This document shows, piece by piece, positions 11,697 through 23,500 of a stretch of DNA of 64,000 nt (position 1 is the first letter of the stretch; each line of letters opens with the position of its first letter). The notes beneath the pieces were generated by a model. It did not search any database. It had not been told where the DNA came from and was given only the letters and a program-made list of their open reading frames with translations. Origin of the DNA: Cristatella mucedo (taxonomy: Eukaryota > Bryozoa > Phylactolaemata > Cristatellidae); assembly GCA_009760855.2 (NCBI GenBank), contig WPIO01000180.1:188001-252000 (forward strand). Reading direction: 5' to 3'. A program made the translations under genes and the position numbers.

Positions 11697-13762
11697 GTGC
11701 AGATATTGAGAATCACAGAGATCCACTAATGCTGTCATAAAAAGGTGTTGTTAATTTCGTTTTAACTACGGTCTTGTCAGAGGTCTTGATGCAAGTCGGG
11801 AGTGAGTTCCAGGCTTTGGGAGCATACGAACTAAAGGCACAGTCTCCAAAGGTTTGAGGTTTGTACAAGTTATAGTTAAACAGTTTCTGAAAAGCTAATG
11901 ATACGATGCATAGCATGGTGGGGCGGTCAATCTGATAGGTTGGCTGGAGCTAAAGAATGAAGAGACCTAAACGTGAGCGACAAAACCTGGAAATTGATGT
12001 GTTGCTTGACTGGTAGCTAGTGTAGGTATGTAAGAAGTGGTATGATTTGGCAACTGTGAAGCTCATGACAGACAAGCCTAGCTGCCGAGTTTTGTACTAG
12101 CTGCAAGCTCCTGATTGCACATGCTGGTAGGCCAGCAAGCAGTAAGTTACAGAGATCAAGGCAGGGCGTCAAAATGCATGGACAAACTTTGATGTGTTGT
12201 CTTTGTCTAAGGAAGCCCGAATTTTTTAAATGTTATGGATCTGAAAGTAGGCGGACTCATCTGCATAGAAGTAACAGCCTAGATTGTGCTTGACAATCAA
12301 ATCAGAGAGAGGGGGAGTATAGACAGTTAAAAGAAAGAACCGGACCGATCCAGGAGACCTGACGCACAACATTTTTCAGAGGTACTGCGGATGATCGTTG
12401 TCTATTCACATCAATACTCTAGATAATCCCACGGAGATGGGACCTGAACCATTGCAGAGCAGTGCCAGTGATGACCAGGCGAGATTAGAGGCTTTTAATA
12501 AGGATATGGTGATCGATAGCCACAAAAGTTGCCGAAAGGTCGAGTAAAACAAGCCTATGTACTCTACCCATGTCTGCATTCCTAAGTAGGCCGGTTTACA
12601 CCCAAAAAAATGCTTACTCTGTGTAGTCTTGTCAGAGGTCTTGATGCAAATTGGCTCTAATGCCTGACTGGAACTTACCAGCAGTGGCTTAAAGTTTTAA
12701 TATATGAGTAAGCTGGTCAGCCAAGACTCGTTCCAGCGTCTTTGATAGGAATTGTAGAAGGGATATCCGATGATAGTTACTAAAGTTCTCCTGGCAGAGT
12801 GTCGCTTTCTTTTGTAGTGGCCTGACTACAACTTTTTTTGACAGGTGCTGGGACATGAGCTGAGGCTAATGAAATACTAATGGTGTTAGATATGCATGGC
12901 AGCTGCAGATCAATGCAACTTAGCAGAAGGACAGTGATAATTAGATGTAAAGGATTGTGGTGTTGTCTAATACATATGAGCCTCAGGTCAAGGTCGCTAA
13001 TGACCTGCTTGAATGTAGACATTGAGGTGCAACCATGAATCGAGGGACAGCATTCTAGGGGGGTTGTGCCGTCATAGGGATGGACTCCCTGATCTTGTAT
13101 ATCCTCTGGACGAAGAAGCTAGAGAAGCGATCATCTAGATAATCACATGATCATCAATTAAGGAGCTAACCTGGGAGTGGTTGAAGAGACGGTTGATCGT
13201 CGTCATCACTTTGGATTGTGCATCTGTAATTCAGCAATTTTTTTATTGGAGCTAGACTTAGCCTTTGCTAGCATCTGTCAGGACAACCTAAAGCAGTCCT
13301 CATTTACCTGTTGATGGACAGTAAGCAGTGATATTGTGTATGCTTTTATTATTTTGTACTTAGTAGCCCTAGCTAGTTAAATGTCTGTGGTAAACCATAG
13401 GCCATCTTTGATTCACATTTGATTTTAGAGTAGGAGGAGGGCACGCATTGTAGACTGAATGAAATCTACATGTGGTCAGACAATGCAGTATTTGGTAATA
13501 ATTGGTGATACAAAGTCCAGTCAGCTGAGTACATTGGTCGAGTTTGTGACCTTTGATGTGAGTAGGACTATGCACTTGAGCCACAAGAGACAGCGAGTCA
13601 GTTAATCACGAAATTTGCTGAAGTCGTCAGATAAGTTATCAAAGTGAATGTTGAAATCAACCATAACGAGGAAGGATTAATATCTTGCCTACAGAACCGA
13701 AATGAGATCGGAGAATTCCGAGATAAAGGAGGATTCGGTATCTGGAGGGAGATAGACTATCA
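11697..13762 (-). mobile_element. LINE-A copy with endonuclease and reverse transcriptase remnants
   Basis: This is the longest LINE-A copy here, about 2.07 kb. From its 5' end (13762) it holds the C-terminal part of an APE-type endonuclease (VYLPPDTESSF, then VDFNIHFD in place of GDFNIH). A linker and reverse transcriptase follow down to 12250, then the C-terminal region and a 3' end at 11697 without the usual tail. Many stops and shifts are present. Confidence 0.78.
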
Positions 13763-14034
13763 TGTGCAGATATTGAGAATCACAGAGACCGCTTAATGCT
13801 GTCATAAATAGGTGTTTTAAATTTTGTTTTAACTACGTCTTGTCAGATGTCTTGATGCAAGTTGGGAGTGAGTTCCAGGCTTTGAGAGCCTACGAACTGA
13901 ATGCACGGTCTCCAAAGGATTTGAGGTTTGTACGAGGTTTTCGTAAAAAGTTAGATTCTGAAAAGTGGGTTGTAGGATGCTTGGCCTGGTGTGGGAGTAG
14001 ATCTGACGCATAGGCTGGAGCCAAAGACTTAACA
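13763..14034 (-). mobile_element. LINE-A fragment sharing a 3' breakpoint with its neighbour
   Basis: C-terminal coding sequence starts at TGTGCAGATATTGAGAATCA, the same 20-mer that starts the copy at 11697. The two therefore lie head to tail. Confidence 0.72.
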
Positions 14035-14600
14035 GTAGATAAACGCATGGTAGAGCTTTATAATCGTAGGCTGGCACAGCATTTAGTGGAGTACTCTAGG
14101 AAGACAGTAGGTCAATTGGGATTTCTTTTGCTGCATTTTCTGATGGCACATAGGTTAACAGAACGTAATATTATAGGAGTTAGTGCTGCCGAATTGGTTG
14201 AGGGCATGAAACTCATGTTTCCGGTATATCAGCTTACTGGATCAGCCACTTTTCGACCAGCCAGCTGCTGGCGTTCTAGAGTCTAAGACATGCACGAACG
14301 ACTCTTAGATATTAGTGGTCATGATAGAGACACTGTAGCTGTCTCTGCAGGTGATATGAAGCAGCCAGCCTATCTAAAAGCCCGTGGTTATGAGCTGCGA
14401 TGTGGCCATTGGGTTTGAATTTATAACTCAGATGAAAATAGCGGACTCTCAACCAAGCTTTTGGATACTTGGGATTATTCGCATGCTGTTGGAAATAGCC
14501 TTGAATGTATTATTTTTCGCATTCACTGTTCACCTCGCAAACAAAACTCCAAAATGTACATGGTAATCGTTGGTGGATGTTTTAAATCCCCGGTAACTTC
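14035..14600 (+). mobile_element. Ty3/Gypsy-type integrase C-terminal remnant
   Basis: One frame, broken by stops at 14284 and about 14417, carries the end of a retrotransposon integrase. It has the VE-x-YN-R-x-L block with the catalytic-type Glu, a GVSAAELV segment, the KARGYELRCG strand, and a W...Y...V then IIFRIH block typical of the chromodomain-side GPY/F region. The upstream catalytic Asp residues, polymerase and clear LTRs are absent. Keeping one frame over 180 codons suggests a fairly young insertion. Confidence 0.72.
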
Positions 14601-15283
14601 AAACGAAGCAGTGGTGCACGATGCAGCGGTTTAAACAATTCAGGTGGTGGTGACAGCTAGAGTCTCTCCAATAATAGCAGCACAACTCTCGATATCCTTC
14701 GCCCAGCACTAACTGCAACACCCTAATAGAAAAATACAAAAATAGCATGTACATTACGACTGATTCGGCAGGTAACTGCCAGCCGACTCGTTCACAGGCT
14801 TGCAGTATCCCACAGACTTAGTGCTACGAATCATCGACTGGCAGAGCGTTGCTCCTAGAGAGGCACTGTGGTCAGGGTGGCACCTCATTTACTAGCCAGG
14901 TCTTAAGTCAGACAATAATAACTTGACTACGTAACTATACGTCGGGCTGCTCGTAAGCCTCAGCCAATCGTGGATATTTCACAAGGGCTCGGTTCTAATT
15001 CAGTGGCGTGCACAGTAGGACGCTCGAAATGCAGGTTCAGCTGCCAGGCTCGTCGATTGCAATCACGAGACATTCAACTATTTCACCCACGTTTGTGGCA
15101 ATCAAGATGCGCTTGGCAGAACTAACTCTAATCGGCAACCTTGTGAAAGATTTACTAGCTACTCCTGTTGTTCTATGTGTCGGAAAACTCGTTGGGTCAA
15201 CTGCAAGCCATTACTAAAGGCTAATAATTCGCCGCACCCTTTTTTACAGCGTAGGTGTGACATTTCTCGGGCCTAGTGATGTG
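14601..15283. other. No gene recognised
   Basis: Follows the Gypsy remnant and might include its untranslated or LTR sequence, but no matching second LTR was seen. Confidence 0.4.
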
Positions 15284-15345
15284 CTGTAATGTGTCTCCGT
15301 CAGTAACTCTAAAAAGCTACGAAGACTTTGTGGGTGTTTATCCTG
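15284..15345 (-). mobile_element. LINE-B 3' UTR scrap
   Basis: GTGTCTCCGTCAGTAACTC...GACTTTGTGGGTGTT is the inverted 3' end of LINE-B. Confidence 0.55.
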
Positions 15346-15464
15346 ATACGTTTATCCTCCATCAGAGTTTTTAAGCTCTAAGGCCGCTAGTGATGACAGT
15401 AGCTACACAATTTAGGTGCAAAAGTAGGGCTGCCAGCTCAGCCAAATAATCTCGGAGGTTCGTC

Positions 15465-15835
15465 AATGTCTCTCCTTTGCTGACATAGCTGTTTTGGTTT
15501 CCTGCGGATTAAGAGACTCGGAGCAGGATTCCTGTTCTCACTCACTACTGCCCAGGTTTGGCTACTCTCCGGCTGCCGACTATGGCATATCCTTTCAAGA
15601 GACCCTGAGCTGCTACTTCCATCCTACTCACTACCTCAACTGCCCTCCTGACTCTGCTATGCTTCCCACTTTCTCTTTGTTGTGTGACTTGAAGTCTATT
15701 TGCTGCCAAATGCTTATCGAAAGCCGCCTAGGCTGTGAGTGAGTGACATAAAACTCTCCTGACTGACATCCACATAGTCTTTGTGGCTTTGAGGAGTAAC
15801 AGATGGAGAAGTATTACATTACAATTATTTACATT
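15465..15835 (+). mobile_element. LINE-B 3' fragment
   Basis: The C-terminus (ADYGISFQETLSCYFHPTHY, then MLPTFSLLC) and 3' UTR are followed by TTACATT repeats that look like the family's tail. Confidence 0.75.
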
Positions 15836-16089
15836 AAATTACATTGGCTTGTTCATTCTTCGCTGACACACTAAATCAGATACTATCGGCCTTCGTATAG
15901 CCTCAGCTTCTCTATGGACAATCAAGTTCCCTTGATAGTAATAGCCATAGTTGAAATACTAGCTATACCAGAAATATTAAGAAATTTGTATAGAGCCCTC
16001 AAAGAAATTAGTCTCTTTCTTTGCACTTATAAAAAATATTGGAAAATGGAACATGCTTGAATGGCTAGTGGTAGCACGGTCAGTATCAA

Positions 16090-17560
16090 CAACCTTAACG
16101 CAGGGTTCGCACCCAAGATGTCAGTATGTTTAGGCACACTAGGGCTGCATCACATTGACTCACCAAACGCTGTGACAAAATATACGTTTTTATCTTGTTT
16201 TTGAACATCGTTCAGTCACAGGATGCCATAATATCCTTCGTAGGTAATTTTTAGGCTTTTGGAGCATGCAATCTAAAGAAATTGTCTCAAAAAGTTCTGA
16301 TCTTCCTACGAGAGGTAGGTAAACAGTCTGATTCACATAAGCAGGCGGTAGAATGACTAGCTTAGTCGGAAACGAGATTTATTGGTTGGAGCCGAAAAAT
16401 GAATCGACTTAAAAGTAATTGACAGAAATCTGTTTGACTTGGGAGCCAGTGCAGGTCGGCGATAAGTGGTGCGACATTGCAACTGCGACACTCGCTACAG
16501 ATAAGCCTAGCTGCACAGTTTTGTACCGACCACGTGGGTCTGATTACACAGACCAGAAAGCCAAGAAACAGCGAGCTGCATATGTCAAGACTTGATGTCA
16601 CAAAAGCTAGGACCAATTTAGAGGTAATGTCCCTATCTAAGCCATCTTGAACTTGAGCAGTTTTATTAAAGAGAACGTAAGCAGACATAACTATTAACCT
16701 TATTTAGTCGTCTAATGCAAGTTTAATTCGTTACAGGACGCTCAGATTTTGTGCAAACTCAACAGGAGATATGCCGGTATAGCAATTTTGTGGATGAGGT
16801 TTTCCCATTTCTGAATTACACTTGGTTTGCCCATAACTACTAAGTCAATTCTATCGCCATTCAATTGAGGAAGGGTTGCCACTCTCGATGTGCGGAGGTC
16901 CTCAGTATATGAAAAAAGGTGTTGAGAGAATTCAGTGTACAGTACGGCTGATTGAAATGAAAGCAAAGGCAAGTGTCATCTGCAAAAAAGTGAAAGCTTC
17001 GATAGTGCCTGGTACTCATATCAAGAAGAGAGAGAGAGTACAAACCATGAAAATAAACTTAATAATCACTGAGGTCTGAGGTAATCCATACTTTGGTGAC
17101 TCCTGGAATGATCTTTGTTTGATTACCTATATATGCTCTGAAATCTTTCACTGAGATAGAATAAATTACTATAGTGCTGTGCCGTCGATGCCTACGCAAG
17201 ATGAGAGGCGCTCGACAAGGACCGGAGATCGGTAGTATCAAAAAAGCCAGAAGATCTAGCAAAACAAGCAGAGGCAGCCTACCTGATTCAGCATTCCTAT
17301 GAAAATTGGTATAGACAGTAAGCAACGCTGACTGTGCGGTGTACTTATCTCTAAAATTAGACTGGAACTCACTAGCTTTTGTTGAAGTTTCAATATAGGA
17401 GTTCAGCTGGTCTGCCATAGTTTGTTCAACCGTCTTTGCTAGAAACGGCAAAGGTGATGTTTGGTGGAATTTAATCAAGTTTTCAAGCTAGTCGTTTCAA
17501 TAGAGCATTTCTTATATGTGCTGGAACTTGACCTAAGGCTAAGAACATGTTTTCATATTA
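16090..17560 (-). mobile_element. Old LINE-A copy
   Basis: A strongly diverged copy from the reverse transcriptase N-terminal side (SPLPFLAKTVEQTMADQLNS near 17440) to the C-terminal coding end. Many shifts make it one of the oldest copies here. Confidence 0.65.
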
Positions 17561-18451
17561 GTTCCAACGATTAAGAATGAAGCTGCAATAAATTGCGAAT
17601 ATTCGGGTGTGTTTGCTGACAAATTTATCATATGCCCAGGTCCTAGCATTTTTGACACTCTCCCCCAACCTTTGGTACATGAAGAATCACAGTTATATTC
17701 TTCCCTGCGCTTCGCCTAAATTTGGTTTTTCTCTTTCATTTAAGGAGAACCAGTGACACTGCACTGCAGTTTGATTTTTTAGTCTGTGTGATCTGATATA
17801 TGAAGTTTTCTGAAACCTCAGCTGCCCATTTTTCAGCCACTGCTGTAGTATCTTCAAGGATTGCACAGCCTCACAATAACATGTAGTCACTCCATAACAC
17901 GAAGAAGGTAAACTTTATGTTTGTGTCCATGAATTTTAATTCGTTTGATTTTCTAGCTTGGCATACTTAAATGAAGCATGTCCATATCAAGCTTAACTGA
18001 GAACCGCTCGTTCCTTGAATTGATTAGTTGACTTATGCCTAAACTAACCTGAAGTTCTTTAGATTCCAAGCCTTGAGTTGCTCAGTTCTCGAAGCCAGAA
18101 ACGTACCGTTACTGAGCATAATTAAATCCCTCGACTAATTAAGGCAGCTAACAAACATGCGGTTTCCTGATTCGGCCAAGTGACCTTTCATATGCCGTTG
18201 CTGATACTGCACACACTATAAATATGCAGTTTTTGGAAAGTTCAGCTGCGTAGATACATAATTAATCAGTAAGCTTATGGGCAACTGTGATATTTAAATG
18301 TTGAAGCGTCTAAATGATTTATATTTTCTTTTCCATTGTGTTCTGATCAAAGACACAATATATAATAGGCTTCGGAAGAGTGCTTTTGCCCGGTCAATTG
18401 TGATTACCTTGATGTATTGGAATAGTAAATTAGACACTTGATTTATTTCAG
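17561..18451. other. No gene recognised
   Basis: AT-rich. A 22-codon open interval with AG and GTTAGT ends near 18050-18120 (minus) is too weak to call. Confidence 0.45.
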
Positions 18452-18924
18452 AGCTCGTCGAGAAAATGCTTAGGAAGACCTACAATATTAATTAACTTAT
18501 GGGAATTAGCAGCACGTTATGCATTAGTGAATTCACCCATACCAGCACTGGACACACCTATAGCTGCAGCACCGAACTCACCTGTAGCAGCAGCACTGGA
18601 ATCACCCGTAGCAGCAGCGATGGACTCACACATAACAACTGCACTGGACACGCCAATAGCAGTAGCACTAGACTCACAAATAGCAGATGCGCTGGTCTCA
18701 CCTATAGAAGATTAATGAACTCACCAATAGCAATTGCACTGGACTCACCCTTAGCAGCTCGTTCAGACTCATACAAATAGCAGCAGCACCGGACTTACAC
18801 AGAAGCTGCACCGGACTCACCCATAGCAGCAGCACTTGACTTACCTATAGCAGATGCAAGCTCGATAGATGTACAATGCAGCCAAGAGCACAGTGATGCC
18901 GGTTATGCCGACCCAAATGTCTAA
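18452..18924 (+). CDS. Exon-like block with 24-bp (8-codon) repeats, frame broken
   Basis: After an acceptor (TTGATTTATTTCAG) the frame is open for 87 codons and enters imperfect repeats of the octapeptide SPIAAALD (SPVAAALE, SPVAAAMD, DTPIAVALD). About 13 units run to 18860. A one-base deletion near 18713 moves the reading to another frame, a compensated pair of indels leaves a stop at 18778, and the last units read on to ADASSIDVQCSQEH and a stop at 18922. The repeat period is a multiple of three and differences between units preserve the residue pattern. It may be an exon of a repetitive protein, a pseudogene, or a minisatellite that is open by chance. Confidence 0.35.
18533..18862 (+). 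repeat. 24-bp minisatellite, about 13 units
   Basis: Diverged units follow the pattern TCACCNATAGCAGCAGCACTGGAC. Most are exactly 24 bp; three depart by 1 or 2 bases. It overlaps the exon-like block described separately. Confidence 0.85.
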
Positions 18925-20421
18925 AAAAGCAACTACTGAGCTCAAGTTTTTCTAAGGCTATTGAAACTTGCGTTTACAGAAAGTGGCAACAGAAACTATG
19001 TCTCCACATTGCAAAATTTTAGGTAAGCTTATTCAATAGGGTGACTTCATTTCATTCTATGCCTGTATTCATGTGGGAGAATTTAATTAATGGAATACTA
19101 GTACGCCATAAATTAATATTCCCGTTTATTTATTGTGGAGTTTTTCACATATTCAAACCTGAAAGGTGGGTTAAGTTTTTAGTTCGTAACAAGCTGCAGT
19201 TAGTATGGCCAACTTTAATGCCAAATAACTCGGAAATAGCAGGCTCTTACTGTTTTGGTAAGGATGAAGCTATAAGCACTGCAAGGGCATGACAATCATT
19301 CTCCTAAAGACTTTTATAACAACAAATTTAAATTAAATTCTTACCATTTGAGATGACTTAGTTATCTACATGTGGCTTTGACCATATCATTCATAAAATT
19401 GTAATGACACTAAATCCGATTGAAATGTGTAGCACTTACTCAACAGCATTATAATACTTATTTCTTTGTTTACTAGGTTTTGAAAGTATATTCCACATTT
19501 TATATCGGATATGCTTAGTTGAAGTGCTATTTAAAAATTGAACTCATAAGGCAGTAATCAAAATTTACTGTCACAGTAGATCTTGAGGTAGGAGATCGAG
19601 GGGAGGGAGACGGAGAGGGAGAGAGAGAGAGAGAGAGAGCATGTGTGGATGTGTGTGTGTGGGGGGCATGTGAGAGGGTCAATTTACAGAGCTCTGTCAA
19701 GACATTATATTATGCGGCTTTACATAATGTTCGCTTAGAAAGCACTCCTTTTAAACATGGCTTAAGGCAATGCAGTTGTGATTTTGAAATATGGTAATGG
19801 AAGGAAATTTTCATGTAGGGTCTGGGTCTAGGGCTTCAGGCATAACAGCCTATTGAGATAATTTATAATTGTTCTATCCTTCTGTAATTACCAGCATACG
19901 AAATATGGATTATGAACTTTCAGTCGTAGGGCAACGCATTTATATCCTTGATTCGTTTTACCAACTAATCATTCAAATCTCTATAACGATCTAACAACAG
20001 TAGATAATTATAATTTTGAAAAACGGGGAAATTAGATCCCAATTTTTATAAGCAAGATGCCTGAAGCAGCTCTACTATGCACTTAACCAGACCAAAATAA
20101 TGGGGATAGTCTGAAGAGCGAAATTAACACATACAGAAGTTTTTATAGGATATTAATGTGAGATTTAGTGATTAAATATAAAAAAATAGTAACGACTTAA
20201 GCAAGATGACATTTGAAACTTTTGCTGTTGAAACAGATAAGCTATACAAATACGTCGAGTATATAAAAATTCATAACTATATGGAATGGCTTTTGGAAAA
20301 ATAAACGTAAGAAATTGGTGATTGTAAAATAATTCTTGATTGTCTGAGAAAAGAACTTGATTTGCACGCATAAAATATATACATAACAAATGTTGATTGC
20401 TGAGCCGCCATAGTGACTTAC
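18925..20421. other. No gene recognised
   Basis: AT-rich DNA holding only the GA/TG microsatellite. Confidence 0.5.
19600..19672. repeat. GA/TG microsatellite
   Basis: GGGAGAGAGA-type repeats followed by TGTGTG and GGGGGG. Confidence 0.85.
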
Positions 20422-20581
20422 TGCTAGCTACTTGGAGCCATCTTCCTAGGTGTTTTATATAATCCTTGGCCAGGAAAGCAATCAGGGGACCAATATATTC
20501 GTGAAAAGTGCTTATGCTTTCAGTTGCCTTTTGTAGTTCATCAATTCCAGTCCATATGGCAAAGACGACCATCAGTGCTAT
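20422..20581 (-). CDS. STRA6-like: STRA6-like exon 9: membrane helix and amphipathic segment
   Basis: This 160-nt exon lies between an acceptor ending GCGCTTTAG and a perfect GTAAGT donor (in phase 0, out phase 1). It begins IALMVVFAIWTGIDELQKAT and ends DYIKHLGRWLQVAS. The hydrophobic start, the charged turn and the KHLGRWLQ end run in parallel with the human stretch ALLLLVGVV...ELVKHHLWALEV. The open frame continues past the donor for about 85 codons, but that part is AT-rich and looks non-coding. Confidence 0.58.
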
Positions 20582-23500
20582 CTAAAGCGCTCGCAAAATA
20601 TGATCACAAATTTATTTTTGATAAGATTCTCAAAGCCAGTGCCTGCAATTTACTATTGTTGTGAACAGCTACTTTTACCTGTTCAAATATACATATATAT
20701 GACAAGAGCATAACGTGAAGAAATATTCAAACGTACAAGAAGAAAACTAACCTGGTATACATGTGCTCAACCAAGAGACTCCTGCTACCCGGCCATTTTG
20801 AGCTTCGCAATGATGATGATGAACTCTTAACTATTATTAGCAAGTCTACATTGTACAAACCTTAAATCCTTTGGAGACCGTGTATTTAGCTCGTATGCTC
20901 CCAAAGCCTGGAACTCCTTCCCGACCTGCGTCAGAACATCCCCTGACCTGACCACATTTAAAAGGAACTTAAAAACACACCTATTTAGGACGGCATTTAG
21001 TGGGTCCTTGTAATTCGTCCTTGATGTGCTTATGCATGCTGACACTGTGCATCTGCCACTAACCACATTTGCAAGCTGACCCTATGCATGTCACCACTAA
21101 CCATGTTATTCATTTTTTTCAAGCATGATTTCACTTACCATTCAACTGCATTTCACTTCGCAGCAAATGTAAAGCTCCTAGAAAGAGATTACGTTCTCTG
21201 AGAACGCTTTATCACGTGCATTATTATTATTATTATTATTATTAGCGTTGTACTGAAGTTTCAAGATAATGCTATCAAGATTAACTGATGGATCATAACT
21301 CCCATGACTTCGTCCTCATAACACCGAGCAAGCTACAAAAATTAAAAATAACTTACCATTGGGTGAGAATATTGCCACCTGTCTGCTCTTGAGGTTAGCA
21401 GTGATTATGAAACCTTAACTTTTATTAGCAAGTCTAGACTACTCCTCAAGTTGCAAGACGAAACTAAATAGGTTCATATGCCATAACAACACTGATGTCG
21501 TCCCCATAACGTCAGCCATGCTAATAAAATACGACTTACCATTGGGTGATAAGATTTTCTCCTGGATCTATTCGGCCTTTGTTTTAGCTTATGAACATCA
21601 CTGAAATCAAGGTCAACTTATGCATGATACTTATAGAAAATTGTCTAATCATTGTGAAAAAGCTTTCGTATTGCGGCAATTTCTATTACCAATAAATCCT
21701 TGTCGTTGCTCTTAATAGCGTAAGACTAGTGCACAAGTTAGCATCTCATCCGGTCAGTCACTAACAGCACAGCTACCGCATCACACAGTTTCGTTTGACG
21801 GCCGAGCTGGTCTGGCCGATCGATTAAGGTGCTCACCCTGACCAAGGTCTGGCTGAGGTCGAGGGCTCGAGCCCCGAGGCGTATGTAAAGAGCCTGAATA
21901 TAGATTAAGTTCTCTTGCGACGCTATACAAATTAATTACGTCAATATAATATTGTTACCTTGGCTATGTTCCTATGTTACATGAAAATGTATTTGAGATA
22001 TATCTTTGGTCCTGGGTTTGTCTTACTCATTTTCTCCAGTTTAGCAATTAGCCTTATGAGCTCTTTTAGTGTGTACTCTTACTATTCGTTCCTCTGCTTC
22101 CATCGTCTCGCAGTACTTTAAGCACAGGGGGAATATTTTGGCAATCGGCACTTCCGTTTAAGTGCACCAAAACTATGTGACTGGCTAATGGCTACTGTCA
22201 CTACTGGAATTACTGTACATCTGTAAAGTCTCAGTAGATCAATGTGAATTCTCAGCTCTCCATTCATTCACCGCAATGAGGTCTTTTTTCATGCTTAGAG
22301 TGTTTCCTCTGCATTATGTAGAGAATCTTTCATATGAAATGCCGTAAGAATTATCGGCCCTGAGATTATCTCTGTGTGACTGAGTACTTCCGTAACTATA
22401 ATACTCGTCTGTTTCAGAAATTCCGTTGAAGCATGGTAGTGCGTGAATGTGATAAACACTTCTATTCATTATTTTGAAGTTTGAAATTGCAGCGATTGTG
22501 CTTCACTTCTCTTAACACGTTACACATGAAACCTAGTTCATTTACCATCAATCGGATGAAGATGGCCACTAAAAGCCAAATGGGACAACAATTCACTGCC
22601 ATAAACGTTCGCACGTCAGGGAATCTATTGCCTGAGTAGTACACCATAGTTCGATCCCTGCAATGGTGGACAACTGAATGCAGTACAAACTGCCGAATAA
22701 TTCATTTTATATCTCCCTAAGAGAACTTGATCTCTATTCAAGCGCTTTCATATTTGCCACGATGCTTGAGCCCGTGACCTCGGCAAACTCTCGGTCGAGG
22801 CGAGCCAACGAATGAGGTTGAGCGATAACTAGCAACGAAAGAGGTTACAGTGACTGGCAAATGTCAAAACAATCACCTTCACCTTCTCTGGGCTGACTGT
22901 GCTCTTGCTTCATCCCTAGTGGCTAACTATAGTAACACCTGCATCCGTACCCCAAGAACAGCAGGTGGCTAACTAAAACTATCTCTGAGAAAAATTCACG
23001 AAGATTGTCTTTAAATTAACTACAGACATTGTATTCCCCAATCGACAGTGATCCAACATCCAACCAAACAAACTAGCACAGTAAAATCTAAAATACTGCG
23101 CACTGGGCGACTACTAGTCCAAGCTTCTATGATAATAACAATGAATTTATATTGCACATTTGGAAAAGGTAGTTTATCTCTAGGCACGTTACATTTGCAC
23201 CTAAAGGACACTTTTTATGCTCTAGTGATCTAAAAGTTACACCATTGAATTAAAATATTTACACAAACTATTGTTGATATATTAATGGCCAAGTTATCCG
23301 AGCATTAGCCAAGTCAGTAACTTAGAAGATATTGAGAACAGAAGTCCAGGTTCTAAAACTTATTTATCACTTCAGCATAAATAAGCATATGCTCTGCATT
23401 GCTACGTCTACCAATTTCGTAAGGGCTACAATGACTTCTCACTACACGTCGTGTGTATGGTGGTCAGCTCCGGCTTGGTCTATCTGCATATGCATGACTT

